A DNA stretch of 64,000 nucleotides, taken from positions 1 through 64,000 of the forward strand of contig NZ_JAAJTJ010000009.1 in NCBI RefSeq assembly GCF_011030405.1. Reading direction: 5' to 3'. The notes beneath the pieces are model-generated. The model ran no database searches, was not told the origin of the DNA, and was given only the letters and a program-made list of their open reading frames with translations. Origin of the DNA: Parapedobacter sp. SGR-10 (GTDB taxonomy: Bacteria > Bacteroidota > Bacteroidia > Sphingobacteriales > Sphingobacteriaceae). Positions 54,463 to 62,186 of this stretch are shown here, one piece after another. The position numbers were made by a program, and so were the translations under genes. How positions within the stretch are numbered: position 1 is the stretch's first letter; each line of letters begins with the position of its first letter.

Positions 54463-55647
54463 ATGAAAAATAAATATATGAATTGGAAGAACGTTTACCT
54501 GTGGTTTTGGACATTTTGCTTGTCATTCATATCACAACAGATGGCTTGGGGACAACATATAGATGCGGCAGCGGAGTATAAGCCGATAGATCCATTTATT
54601 AAACCTTATTTTACTCCACCCGATAGTTTGAAAGATCAATTTGGCCCATACAATTCATTATTGGTATTTCAGGATGGTAGTCAGGTAAAGACAGTGCAAG
54701 ATTGGAATAGGAAACGCGAGGAAATCAAGACGAAGTGGCACAGTATTATGGGAGAATGGCCCGTATTGTTGAAAGATCAGGATTTGACGATTATCGCTTC
54801 CGAACAGAAAGATGGATATGTACAGCATCATGTCCGTTTTAAATGGCTGCCTTCGGAAGAGACGGACGGTTATTTGTTAATACCGGACGGAGCGGGTAAA
54901 CGTCCTGCTGTTGTCACTGTTTACTACAATCCGGAAATGCCGGCAGGCGTCATCGTCAAGGCGAATAGACCCTATCGTGACTATGCATTACAATTAACCA
55001 AACGTGGTTTCGTGACGTTGTCTATTGGTACAAGAGAAGCATCGGCAGCAAAGCGATTTTCGCTGTATTATCCTTCCCTGTATAATGCACAGGTGCAACC
55101 GCTTTCGATGTTGGCTTATGCTGCAGCAAATGCCTGGCATGTATTGGCAAGGCGACCTGAAGTGGATAAAGAGCGCATAGGTATCATTGGACATTCTTTT
55201 GGCGGGAAATGGGCGATGTTTGCGTCGTGTTTGTTTGAAAAGTTTGCCTGTGCCGTATGGTCTGACCCGGGAATTGTATTTGACGAAACAAAAGGGTCGA
55301 ATGTAAACTACTGGGAGCCGTGGTACCTTGGTTACTACCCACCACCTTGGGACAACGTTTGGCGGAAGACCGGTATGATTCAGGAAGCCAAAGGTATATA
55401 CCCGAAGCTTGTTCGAGAGGGATGGGATTTGCACGAGCTACATGCCTTGATGGCACCTCGGCCGTTTCTGGTCTCGGGTGGGTCATCCGATCAGATAGAA
55501 CGATGGGCGCCCTTAAATCATACTATTCAGGTCAATGAACTGTTGGGGTATAAGAACCGGGTAGCAATGCATAATAGACCATTACATCCGCCTAATGAAA
55601 ACGCGAATGAAGTCGCTTATCGCTTTCTGGAATATTTCTTGAAATAA
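54463..55647 (+). CDS. Secreted alpha/beta-hydrolase, probable carbohydrate esterase
   Basis: A 394-residue exported hydrolase (signal peptide ends near residue 31, AWGQ). Residues Ser245 in GHSFGGK, Asp343 in SGGSSDQIE and His375 in RPLHPPN form a likely triad. The MAPRPFLVSGG block resembles CE15 glucuronoyl esterases and related acetyl esterases found in PULs. The substrate is unknown. It starts 13 nt after porP, and a porP 3' relic lies 10 nt after its stop, so it appears to have entered between two porP-like genes. Confidence 0.72.
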   Translation: MKNKYMNWKNVYLWFWTFCLSFISQQMAWGQHIDAAAEYKPIDPFIKPYFTPPDSLKDQFGPYNSLLVFQDGSQVKTVQDWNRKREEIKTKWHSIMGEWPVLLKDQDLTIIASEQKDGYVQHHVRFKWLPSEETDGYLLIPDGAGKRPAVVTVYYNPEMPAGVIVKANRPYRDYALQLTKRGFVTLSIGTREASAAKRFSLYYPSLYNAQVQPLSMLAYAAANAWHVLARRPEVDKERIGIIGHSFGGKWAMFASCLFEKFACAVWSDPGIVFDETKGSNVNYWEPWYLGYYPPPWDNVWRKTGMIQEAKGIYPKLVREGWDLHELHALMAPRPFLVSGGSSDQIERWAPLNHTIQVNELLGYKNRVAMHNRPLHPPNENANEVAYRFLEYFLK

Positions 55648-55657
55648 TTTGTTACAT

Positions 55658-55696
55658 GGATTGCGGTACCGGGTGGGCGGTATGAAGATGCTTTGA
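55658..55696 (+). pseudogene. Relic of a second porP/sprF 3' end
   Basis: These 39 nt encode GLRYRVGGMKML plus stop, the same 12 residues that end the intact PorP protein (54411-54449). The two DNA copies differ at six sites: five synonymous third positions and the stop (TGA versus TAA). Similarity ends sharply upstream. This is best read as the last part of a diverged paralogue whose body was lost or replaced. Confidence 0.7.
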
Positions 55697-55767
55697 TATG
55701 AATAAAGAATAAAGAAGTTTGGAAAAGCAGTAGTTTTGTTGTACATTAGCACTATAATTGTTGTGTT

Positions 55768-56253
55768 ATGACAAAAGAAGTCAAAAACGTCAAGCCATTC
55801 CATATAACGGAAAATGTCTCCAATATAGCCGAGGAAGGGGCTGTAGCTTGGGTGCCGGGAGCTGTAAAGCCTTGGAGCAATATGTTGGATCGTGTGCAAA
55901 TCATACGTAAAGGCCTTCCGTTCGAAGCTATAGAGGAGCTAAGTAAGAAAATTAATATCCCCGTTAAATCCGTGCTTTCCATCATGCGAATGCCCCAGAC
56001 GACCTACAACAAAAAGAAAAATGAACAATCCTTATTAGATAGCCACAATACCGAGTTGATATTGCTTATAAGTGAGCTCATAAATTACGGGGTAGATGTA
56101 TTCAATGGTGAGGAGCAAAAATTTCAACGCTGGCTCAAGAAACCAAATACCTCACTCGGAGGCTATTCACCCGATAGCCTCTTGGATACGATGACAGGTA
56201 TCCAGGAAGTAAGGTCATGTTTGGATAGACTGGAGTATGGAGTATTTGCTTGA
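55768..56253 (+). CDS. Xre/MbcA/ParS-type antitoxin
   Basis: A 161-residue antitoxin of the RES-Xre type II system. The N-terminal half is a degenerate helix-turn-helix (GLPFEAIEELSKKINIPVKSVLSIM) and the C-terminal half is the toxin-binding MbcA/ParS (DUF2384) domain (LLISELINYGVDVFNGEEQKFQRWLKKPNTSLGGYSPDSLLDT). Its stop overlaps the toxin start (TGATG), giving coupled translation. It probably represses its own operon. Confidence 0.88.
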   Translation: MTKEVKNVKPFHITENVSNIAEEGAVAWVPGAVKPWSNMLDRVQIIRKGLPFEAIEELSKKINIPVKSVLSIMRMPQTTYNKKKNEQSLLDSHNTELILLISELINYGVDVFNGEEQKFQRWLKKPNTSLGGYSPDSLLDTMTGIQEVRSCLDRLEYGVFA

Positions 56254-56726
56254 TGCGGGTATATCGAATAGAGCGTGAGCGATATCTGCATAACACATTG
56301 GAAGGAGTGGGGGCGTCTTTATCTTCTGGTTTTCGCTGGAATCCTTTGCACACCCGGTTGGTGTACACCGCCGATAGCCGCGCATTATCGATGTTGGAGG
56401 TCGCTGTACATTTAGACTGGAGCGAAGACTTACCGCGTGATCGCTATTATGTTGAAATTGATATCCCAGATGATATTCTCATTTTAAAAGTGGACATCGA
56501 TGATCTTCCTTCAGATTGGGATGCTAAGCCACCAACGAGGGTTACACAAAGCATCGGTGAGATTTTTGTGCGCCAACACAAAGCTGCTGTCCTCAAGGTG
56601 CCTAGTGCTATTGTTCCGTTCGAACATAATTACCTGATAAATCCGATACACCACGACGCGAAGCGTATATGGGTAGTGCGATCGACTCAAATGATTTTTG
56701 ATCAGCGGTTTTTATTTAACGGTTGA
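56253..56726 (+). CDS. RES-domain toxin
   Basis: A 157-residue RES toxin, a family that depletes NAD+ by hydrolysis, phosphorolysis or ADP-ribosyl transfer. It starts MRVYRIERERY and has GFRWNPLHTRLVYTADSRALSMLEV, which carries the conserved Arg, Tyr, Ser and Glu positions. The C-terminal segment includes PSAIVPFEHNYLINPIHHDA, the usual family end. The gene overlaps the antitoxin by one base and looks intact. Confidence 0.88.
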   Translation: MRVYRIERERYLHNTLEGVGASLSSGFRWNPLHTRLVYTADSRALSMLEVAVHLDWSEDLPRDRYYVEIDIPDDILILKVDIDDLPSDWDAKPPTRVTQSIGEIFVRQHKAAVLKVPSAIVPFEHNYLINPIHHDAKRIWVVRSTQMIFDQRFLFNG

Positions 56727-56827
56727 TAAATTTGATCCAGTGTTCTACATAGCGAGTATAGCCCTCGTTGCACGGCATAATCGTTGAAATGTTATTATCT
56801 TTACCGATAACTATAGACTGGCGTTAG

Positions 56828-57790
56828 ATGGATATAGAAAAACGGTTTGACCGCATTTTGGCTATTTATTTTCATTTACAGGCTAAGCCTGTCGTAAAAG
56901 CACAGGATTTGGCGGACAAGTTTCAAGTGAGTCTTCGAACGATTTATAGAGATGTTAAAACTTTGGAAAATGCCGGTGTCCCCATTTACGGCGAAGCTGG
57001 GATTGGCTATTCGCTGATAAGCGATTATAAAATTCCGCCTACTCTTTTTACCCCCAACGAAGCACTGAGTTTTGCAATTGCGGAAAAGTTGATGCAGCAC
57101 TATCTGGACAAAGAGATCGGTCAACATTTTAGTAATGCGTTACTAAAAATGAAGGCTGTATTGCGGTATTCGGATAAGGAACATCTCGCTTATGTAGAAG
57201 ATAAAGTACTCATCAATAAAAGGAAAGATTTCCTCAATACAAATGTTCCTTCAGCCTTAGCCGTTTTATTTGAAGGTATCGCTAAGAAGCGGCAGTTAAC
57301 ATTAGCTTATAAATCTGCCGAAAGCACGGTCGTAAAGGAGCGTCGGATTGAACCTATAGGGATTTTTCAGGAGGGTGATTTTTGGTATTTCATGGCATTT
57401 TGCCATCGGCAGGATGAAATTAGACAGTTTCGTCTCGATAGAGTGCATAAAATTGAACTATCTGGAACCCCGTTTGTAGGAAAATATAAGCCTTTATCTT
57501 TTTACTTGGAGAAAAAAGGAGAAACGGCCGAGGTGCAGACAGTCCGGATTAGGGTGTCCCGAAAGGCAGCCCACTATTTGACATGGAAACGAAAATATTA
57601 TGGTTTCATAGAGGAGGTGGAGAAAGGTGACAATGTGGAAATGCTTTTTAAAACCCGAAATACACACGGGGAGTTTGCCCGTTGGTTTCTGATGTATGCT
57701 GATGAAGCTGTGATTTTGGAGCCGCTGACCCTTAAAAAACAAGTCAGAGCACTTCTCGACACTTACCTTAAAAAAATGGAAGCGGAATAA
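56828..57790 (+). CDS. WYL-domain transcriptional regulator (YafY-like)
   Basis: A 320-residue regulator with an N-terminal HTH_11 domain (RFDRILAIYFHLQAKP, LADKFQVSLRTIYRDVKTL) and a C-terminal WYL domain (about 145-225, REIRQFRLDRVHKIELSG) plus a WCX extension. It may bind a ligand or nucleic acid through WYL. It converges on a DinB gene. This type of regulator is often paired with DinB or glyoxalase-like genes, so the two may be linked. Confidence 0.88.
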   Translation: MDIEKRFDRILAIYFHLQAKPVVKAQDLADKFQVSLRTIYRDVKTLENAGVPIYGEAGIGYSLISDYKIPPTLFTPNEALSFAIAEKLMQHYLDKEIGQHFSNALLKMKAVLRYSDKEHLAYVEDKVLINKRKDFLNTNVPSALAVLFEGIAKKRQLTLAYKSAESTVVKERRIEPIGIFQEGDFWYFMAFCHRQDEIRQFRLDRVHKIELSGTPFVGKYKPLSFYLEKKGETAEVQTVRIRVSRKAAHYLTWKRKYYGFIEEVEKGDNVEMLFKTRNTHGEFARWFLMYADEAVILEPLTLKKQVRALLDTYLKKMEAE

Positions 57791-57800
57791 GATCCGCTCC
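57778..57800 (-). terminator. Terminator of the dinB-like gene
   Basis: The stem GGAGCGGA/TCCGCTTCC on the minus strand (arms 57793-57800 and 57778-57786, one bulge) is followed on that strand by ATTTTTTT (plus 57770-57776 A run). It overlaps the stop region of the convergent WYL gene. Confidence 0.6.
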
Positions 57801-57815
57801 CTAAAATAACTGATT

Positions 57816-58292
57816 TTATTGTTGCCTTTCCCAAAAATGAGGTGGTTCAATTCCCAATGCCCTTAAGTAAACATATCCTTGTCCGCGATGATGTATTTCA
57901 TTATCTACAAAATACTGGATATTCTCTATAATTGGAAAGGCATATTCTCCAAATAAATTGAAGTTTTCGTGAAAACGCTCGTCAGGAATCTGATTGAACA
58001 ATTCGATGATTATTGGGGTGTCTTTATCCCATCGAGCGAGAAGTTCTGCTTTGGTCTGTAAGGGTAAATCATGGTTGTAGCCCTCTGTACTGTTAGCAAC
58101 GATCCCCCGTAGACCGGGCGCTGCAATGGCTAACAACTCCTTAACGAGTTCAGCGAATGGGCGCATTCCGCCTAATGAGAACGTGAATAACTCTTTTTCA
58201 GGAAATGCTTCGATAACGCGACGCGTTAGGTTCCGATGACCCAACCAGTGGTTGAGAATGTCTTCTTTGGGTAGAATAGTGATTGTTTTCAT
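57816..58292 (-). CDS. DinB family protein
   Basis: A 158-residue four-helix-bundle protein of the DinB/DUF664 type. It ends with FVDNEIHHRGQGYVYLRALGIEPPHFW, where the paired His residues are two of the usual metal ligands. HWLGHRNLTRRVIEAFPE is the typical first helix. DinB proteins include metal-dependent thiol transferases, but the function here is unknown. A TAGTTTTG -7-like element (plus 58325-58332) lies upstream. Confidence 0.8.
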   Translation of the reverse strand: MKTITILPKEDILNHWLGHRNLTRRVIEAFPEKELFTFSLGGMRPFAELVKELLAIAAPGLRGIVANSTEGYNHDLPLQTKAELLARWDKDTPIIIELFNQIPDERFHENFNLFGEYAFPIIENIQYFVDNEIHHRGQGYVYLRALGIEPPHFWERQQ

Positions 58293-58407
58293 ACTTAATT
58301 ATGTTTTGTTTTTTTACGATAAGACAAAACTAATACAGTGGTTTGACAACAGTATGTCAACAGCGATCTTGGGAAAATAATTTTATAGCTCATAACCCGA
58401 TATTCCT

Positions 58408-58415
58408 TACCTTTG
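58408..58415 (+). promoter_or_regulatory. Putative -7 element before the membrane protein gene
   Basis: TACCTTTG matches TAnnTTTG, 5 nt before ATG 58421. No -33 TTG is seen. It would give a leaderless or nearly leaderless mRNA. Confidence 0.35.
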
Positions 58416-58420
58416 AGAGT

Positions 58421-58948
58421 ATGAAGAAAAAAGGGAGAAACACCAAACAGCAACTACATTTTGATAGACCCGTCGATCGTTATTTTTATGAATTGGATCA
58501 GACCTATAAGCAAGGGGACAAAGGGTTATATGCTTTATTCTTGGCATTGGCGTTTTTTGGGGTCATGGGATTAATATGGATGATCCCCTTCCCGCAGTTT
58601 GATTTTCTGGTTCGGGTAAATGCTCACACCTTCCTGAATTGGGGCTCTTTCTTCATCGCCATCATCATTTACTGTTATCTGAAACTTGCACCCACCTTGT
58701 CTTATGCAGTTCTTTTTTGTATCGGAATCATGAGTTTTTTTATTGTACAGTTGGAGTATGTCGAACGGGATGGTGGACCGACTGTCGTAGGGGTATGTAG
58801 TTTAATTGCCGGACTCTCATTGCTTGCGCTCTGGCTTATTACAAGAAAAGAAGGATATATAAACGGCAGGAATTTTGTAAGATTGTTGACTATGGGACCT
58901 ATTTGGTTATGGTCCAAAGTGTTTCAACAACTAAAATGGAAATATTAA
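58421..58948 (+). CDS. Hypothetical integral membrane protein
   Basis: A 175-residue protein with a charged N-terminus (MKKKGRNTKQQLHFDRPVDRYFYELDQTYKQ) and four to five hydrophobic segments (about 43-62, 69-88, 93-115, 122-145). I do not recognise the family. An upstream frame to 58343 lacks membrane or signal character and overlaps the promoter element, so ATG 58421 is used. It is 16 nt from the MgtC-like gene and probably shares its transcript. Confidence 0.65.
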   Translation: MKKKGRNTKQQLHFDRPVDRYFYELDQTYKQGDKGLYALFLALAFFGVMGLIWMIPFPQFDFLVRVNAHTFLNWGSFFIAIIIYCYLKLAPTLSYAVLFCIGIMSFFIVQLEYVERDGGPTVVGVCSLIAGLSLLALWLITRKEGYINGRNFVRLLTMGPIWLWSKVFQQLKWKY

Positions 58949-58964
58949 AGTAAATAAAGCAGGA

Positions 58965-59618
58965 ATGTGGGAGGAAATCATAGCGTATGTGCAGGAAGAG
59001 TATGTCCAGGCGATATTACTATCGATTGGTTGTGGATCTGTTATCGGGCTCGAACGGGAGTATAAAAATAAATCTGCCGGCCTCCGCACGGTTATTTTGA
59101 TTTGCTTTGGTGCCACGATATTTACATTGATTTCCCGGATGGGGAATATCTCGGATGATCGTATCGCAGCCAATATCGTGACGGGTATCGGTTTTCTTGG
59201 CGCCGGTGTTATTTATCAGGGGAAATTTTCTGTACAGGGGTTGACAACAGCCGCCGTGATATGGACAATGGCTGCCATTGGGATGTCCATTGGCTTTGGC
59301 GAATTTAAGTTCGGCATATTTTTGACGGTTCTGATGGTAATCGTTTTGTCTTTATTTCAGAAGATGGAAGATCTGTTAGCTGATATCTATTTTGTCCGAA
59401 CCATGCACATCACTTTCATTGACCATGCAATAGGTCGGATGTATGAACTGGAGCAGTTTATGCGGGACAATAACATCAAACCTCTCCGAAAAGGTGTCGA
59501 AAAAAATGAGAATCAACTTATTGTGGCTTATGAAATCATAGGCAATCGCAAACGTATCAATATATTAAGCGAGAAAATTATTGCTTTAGAGTATGTATAC
59601 TCGGTCAATAGCCTATAA
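58965..59618 (+). CDS. MgtC/SapB family membrane protein
   Basis: A 217-residue protein with the MgtC/SapB motif LLSIGCGSVIGLEREYKNKSAGLRT, then GIGFLGAGVIYQGKFSVQGLTTAAVIWTMAAIGMSIGFGEF. Four to five membrane helices are followed by a soluble C-terminal domain of about 75 residues. Relatives act in Mg2+ homeostasis or control of the F-ATPase. Which applies here is not known. Confidence 0.9.
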   Translation: MWEEIIAYVQEEYVQAILLSIGCGSVIGLEREYKNKSAGLRTVILICFGATIFTLISRMGNISDDRIAANIVTGIGFLGAGVIYQGKFSVQGLTTAAVIWTMAAIGMSIGFGEFKFGIFLTVLMVIVLSLFQKMEDLLADIYFVRTMHITFIDHAIGRMYELEQFMRDNNIKPLRKGVEKNENQLIVAYEIIGNRKRINILSEKIIALEYVYSVNSL

Positions 59619-59637
59619 GATACTGTCTCAAAGGTAA

Positions 59638-60252
59638 TTAGCCTACGTGACGTTCATAAGGCACCCGCGTCATAATGGAACGTCCTAAGGTAACTTCATC
59701 CACATACTCCAGTTCGCCGCCAAAGGCGATACCTCGGGCAATGGTACTGATCTGTATGTTGAACTCCCTCAGTTTACGGTATAAATAAAAGATCGTCGTG
59801 TCGCCTTCCATAGTTGCACTCAGCGCAAGGATTACCTCGTTGACATTGTCCTGCCGGATACGGTTAATTAAAGCTTCAATTTTCAGATCCGAAGGACCGA
59901 TGCCATCCATGGGCGAAATGAGCCCTCCTAGCACATGGTAAACACCGTGGTACTGGTTCGTATTTTCAATGGCCATGACATCCCTTGTGTCCTCTACGAC
60001 ACAGATTGTCGATTTGTCTCTTTTGACGGCATTACAAATTTCACATACAGTAGCGTCCGAAATATTAAAACAGACCGCACAATGTTGAATATGTTCTTTT
60101 AGATGGTCCAAGGCCTCTGTAAATCGCTTGACATCTGCATCGGGTTGCTTTAGTAAGTGGAGCACCAGGCGTAGGGCTGTTTTATTCCCGATCCCGGGCA
60201 GTCTACCAAATTCATCTACGGCACGCTGCAATAATTTCGATGAGAAATTCAT
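59638..60252 (-). CDS. recR: Recombination mediator protein RecR
   Basis: RecR works with RecF/RecO to load RecA in gap repair. The 204-residue protein has the HhH region [13 protein letters not shown], a Cys4 zinc finger ([16 protein letters not shown]), the TOPRIM start [14 protein letters not shown] and the Walker-like [16 protein letters not shown] end. A TAAGTTTG element 5 nt upstream (60257-60264, minus strand) suggests a near-leaderless mRNA. Confidence 0.96.
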   Translation of the reverse strand: MNFSSKLLQRAVDEFGRLPGIGNKTALRLVLHLLKQPDADVKRFTEALDHLKEHIQHCAVCFNISDATVCEICNAVKRDKSTICVVEDTRDVMAIENTNQYHGVYHVLGGLISPMDGIGPSDLKIEALINRIRQDNVNEVILALSATMEGDTTIFYLYRKLREFNIQISTIARGIAFGGELEYVDEVTLGRSIMTRVPYERHVG

Positions 60253-60256
60253 AGTG

Positions 60257-60264
60257 CAAACTTA
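60257..60264 (-). promoter_or_regulatory. recR: Putative recR -7 element
   Basis: The minus strand reads TAAGTTTG (TAnnTTTG), ending 5 nt before the recR ATG. No TTG element is seen at standard spacing. Confidence 0.35.
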
Positions 60265-60299
60265 GATAAAATGTTGTACATTTTTGCTAAATTTAAAAC

Positions 60300-60578
60300 A
60301 TGAGACCTAAAATTGAAATAGAATATTGCCCGAAATGTGGATGGATGCTACGTGCAGCATATATGGCCCAGGAGCTACTGACTACCTTTACGGAGGATGT
60401 CTATGGCATCACTTTGGTACCTAGCGAGGTCAATGGACGGTATCAGGTCCGTGTTGAGCAGTCCATCATTTTTGACCGCAAGAGGGAGGGACGTTTTCCC
60501 GAGATTAAAGAACTGAAGCAATTGGTGAGGGATGTGGTCAGCCCCGATAAGTCGTTGGGACATTCGGATAAGAAATAA
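60300..60578 (+). CDS. SelT/SelW/SelH (Rdx) family protein, Cys form
   Basis: A 92-residue thioredoxin-like Rdx-family protein. IEYCPKCGWMLRAAYMAQELL carries the redox CxxC at Cys10-Cys13, where eukaryotic SelW has CxxU. FPEIKELKQLVRDVVSP is the usual family end. A redox role is inferred. It is divergent from recR and followed by the SDR gene. Confidence 0.88.
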   Translation: MRPKIEIEYCPKCGWMLRAAYMAQELLTTFTEDVYGITLVPSEVNGRYQVRVEQSIIFDRKREGRFPEIKELKQLVRDVVSPDKSLGHSDKK

Positions 60579-60591
60579 ATTGAAATGCGTC

Positions 60592-61314
60592 GTGGAACAG
60601 AATAAATATGCTTTGGTTACGGGAAGTGCAGACCGGATTGGCAAAAGTATCGCTATACAGCTGGCCGCTATGGGGTATCATGTCGTGGTGCATTATAAGA
60701 ATTCCCGGAAGAAAGCCGAAGGCTTAAAGAAGGAAATTGAAGGAATGGGGAGGAAAGTCCATGTCATGCAATTTGATTTCCTGCAGACTAATGATTTCGA
60801 CCGTTTGTTTGCCGATCTTAAAGCGCAACAAATCATATTAGAGGTCTTGGTAAACAGTGCTTCCGATTTTGTGCCATCAGGTTTTGACGACCTTGGCGAT
60901 ACCATGCTGTCTAAACAGATCAAAAGTAATTTTGATGGTGCCTACCTGTTGACCAAGTCCTTTGCCCGGATATTTGGAGAAGGCTCAATTATTAATATCT
61001 TAGATACCAAGGTGACAAAAGACCGTACGGGACACCTGGACTATATATTGAGCAAAAAGCTGCTTGGCGAGTTTACACGGATTTCGGCTGTGCACCTGGC
61101 ACCCACTATACGGGTAAATGCGATCTGTCCGGGACTTATCCTTCCTCCGGAAGGTAAGGATGAACAGTATCTGCTAGACTTGGCTTCGGGTATTCCACTC
61201 CAACGGATCGGTAGTGTCGAGGATATCCAACGGACTGTTCAGTTTTTGGTGGAAAGTTCCTTTGTCACCGGCCAGTTTTTATATATCGATGGTGGTGAGC
61301 ATCTGGCATTGTGA
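60592..61314 (+). CDS. SDR oxidoreductase, probable pteridine reductase (FolM-like)
   Basis: A short-chain dehydrogenase of about 240 residues. The cofactor loop is VTGSADRIGKSIA, NSASD replaces NNAS, and the catalytic YxxxK is in DYILSKKLL. VNAICPGLILPP follows. The TGSxxRIG form and adjacency to the FolB-FolK gene suggest a dihydromonapterin/dihydrofolate reductase of the FolM/PTR1 type. The start is unsure: GTG 60592 (used here), TTG 60580 just after the previous stop, or ATG 60532 inside the previous gene. Confidence 0.8.
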   Translation: MEQNKYALVTGSADRIGKSIAIQLAAMGYHVVVHYKNSRKKAEGLKKEIEGMGRKVHVMQFDFLQTNDFDRLFADLKAQQIILEVLVNSASDFVPSGFDDLGDTMLSKQIKSNFDGAYLLTKSFARIFGEGSIINILDTKVTKDRTGHLDYILSKKLLGEFTRISAVHLAPTIRVNAICPGLILPPEGKDEQYLLDLASGIPLQRIGSVEDIQRTVQFLVESSFVTGQFLYIDGGEHLAL

Positions 61315-61360
61315 CGCTGCAATAACAAGAATTTGATAGCATAAAATAATACATGCAACT

Positions 61361-62140
61361 ATGGATAATAACTCTTCATCTTCGTTAAAATTGCTGACAA
61401 TACGTGTAGATAGTTTGCGTTTGCGTGCCTACATCGGATATTTGGACTGGGAGAAAGAAAAACTGCAAGATGTGGTTGTTTCCTTTTCCTTCAAATATAA
61501 TGCTGCGATGGCAACACAAAGTGATGATGTACAGCATGCCGTAAACTATAAGAGCCTGACCAAGCTGATTATTAAAAAAGTAGACAACCAGTCCTTTCAC
61601 TTGATCGAAACCTTGGCTGAAACCCTATATCAAACTATTGCTGCATTCAGCCCATCGATAGTGGATATTTGTGTGCAGGTCGAGAAACCCCATGCTTTGC
61701 GTTTCGCGGACAACGTTATGGTTAGCTTATCGAGTAAGGATCTATTCCATACGGTGCTGGTTGCCTTAGGTTCCAACATTCAGCCCGAGGCGAATATGTT
61801 GAAAGCGCTGGAATTCCTCACGCGATTGGGAACCGTCGTAGAACGTACCGCATTTATCCGGACCAAGCCCTTGAAGTTTGAGGAGCAGGATGAATTTTTG
61901 AATGGGGCAGTGTTGCTCCGTACGAACTTGTCCTGGTTTGAATTGGAAGGCGAACTGAAGCAAATTGAAGCTTTGATGGGTAGAATTCGTACGGAAAATA
62001 AAAATGCACCACGTGTCATCGATTTAGATATCGTTGTCTTTAATGGTAGCTTGATGGATGAAAAAGAAATAGTCGAATTACCTTTTCTAAAAACCTTTAT
62101 AGCGCAGCTGCAACCAGAGGTATTGAGTAAGTGCGGTTAA
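61361..62140 (+). CDS. FolB-FolK fusion: dihydroneopterin aldolase / HPPK
   Basis: A 259-residue two-domain folate enzyme. Residues 10-120 form dihydroneopterin aldolase (LRLRAYIGYLDWEKEKLQDVVV, AVNYKSLTKLI, LIETLAETLY, VQVEKPHALRFADNV). Residues 127-255 form 6-hydroxymethyl-7,8-dihydropterin pyrophosphokinase (VALGSNIQPEANMLKAL, EDEFLNGAV-like EQDEFLNGAVLL, and the Mg-binding APRVIDLDIVVF). The two act in sequence in folate synthesis. The HPPK loop has lost the usual RWGPR form (here TENKNAPR), which is not rare in Bacteroidota. Confidence 0.9.
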   Translation: MDNNSSSSLKLLTIRVDSLRLRAYIGYLDWEKEKLQDVVVSFSFKYNAAMATQSDDVQHAVNYKSLTKLIIKKVDNQSFHLIETLAETLYQTIAAFSPSIVDICVQVEKPHALRFADNVMVSLSSKDLFHTVLVALGSNIQPEANMLKALEFLTRLGTVVERTAFIRTKPLKFEEQDEFLNGAVLLRTNLSWFELEGELKQIEALMGRIRTENKNAPRVIDLDIVVFNGSLMDEKEIVELPFLKTFIAQLQPEVLSKCG

Positions 62141-62186
62141 TTGATTATCTTAGAATGTTTCAAAGCAGCTATAACGAATAATATAT

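Noticed and set aside
54463..55647. Mobile element carrying the second esterase
   Set aside because: No terminal inverted repeats, target-site duplication or transposase are visible around the gene. Only the porP relic hints at rearrangement.
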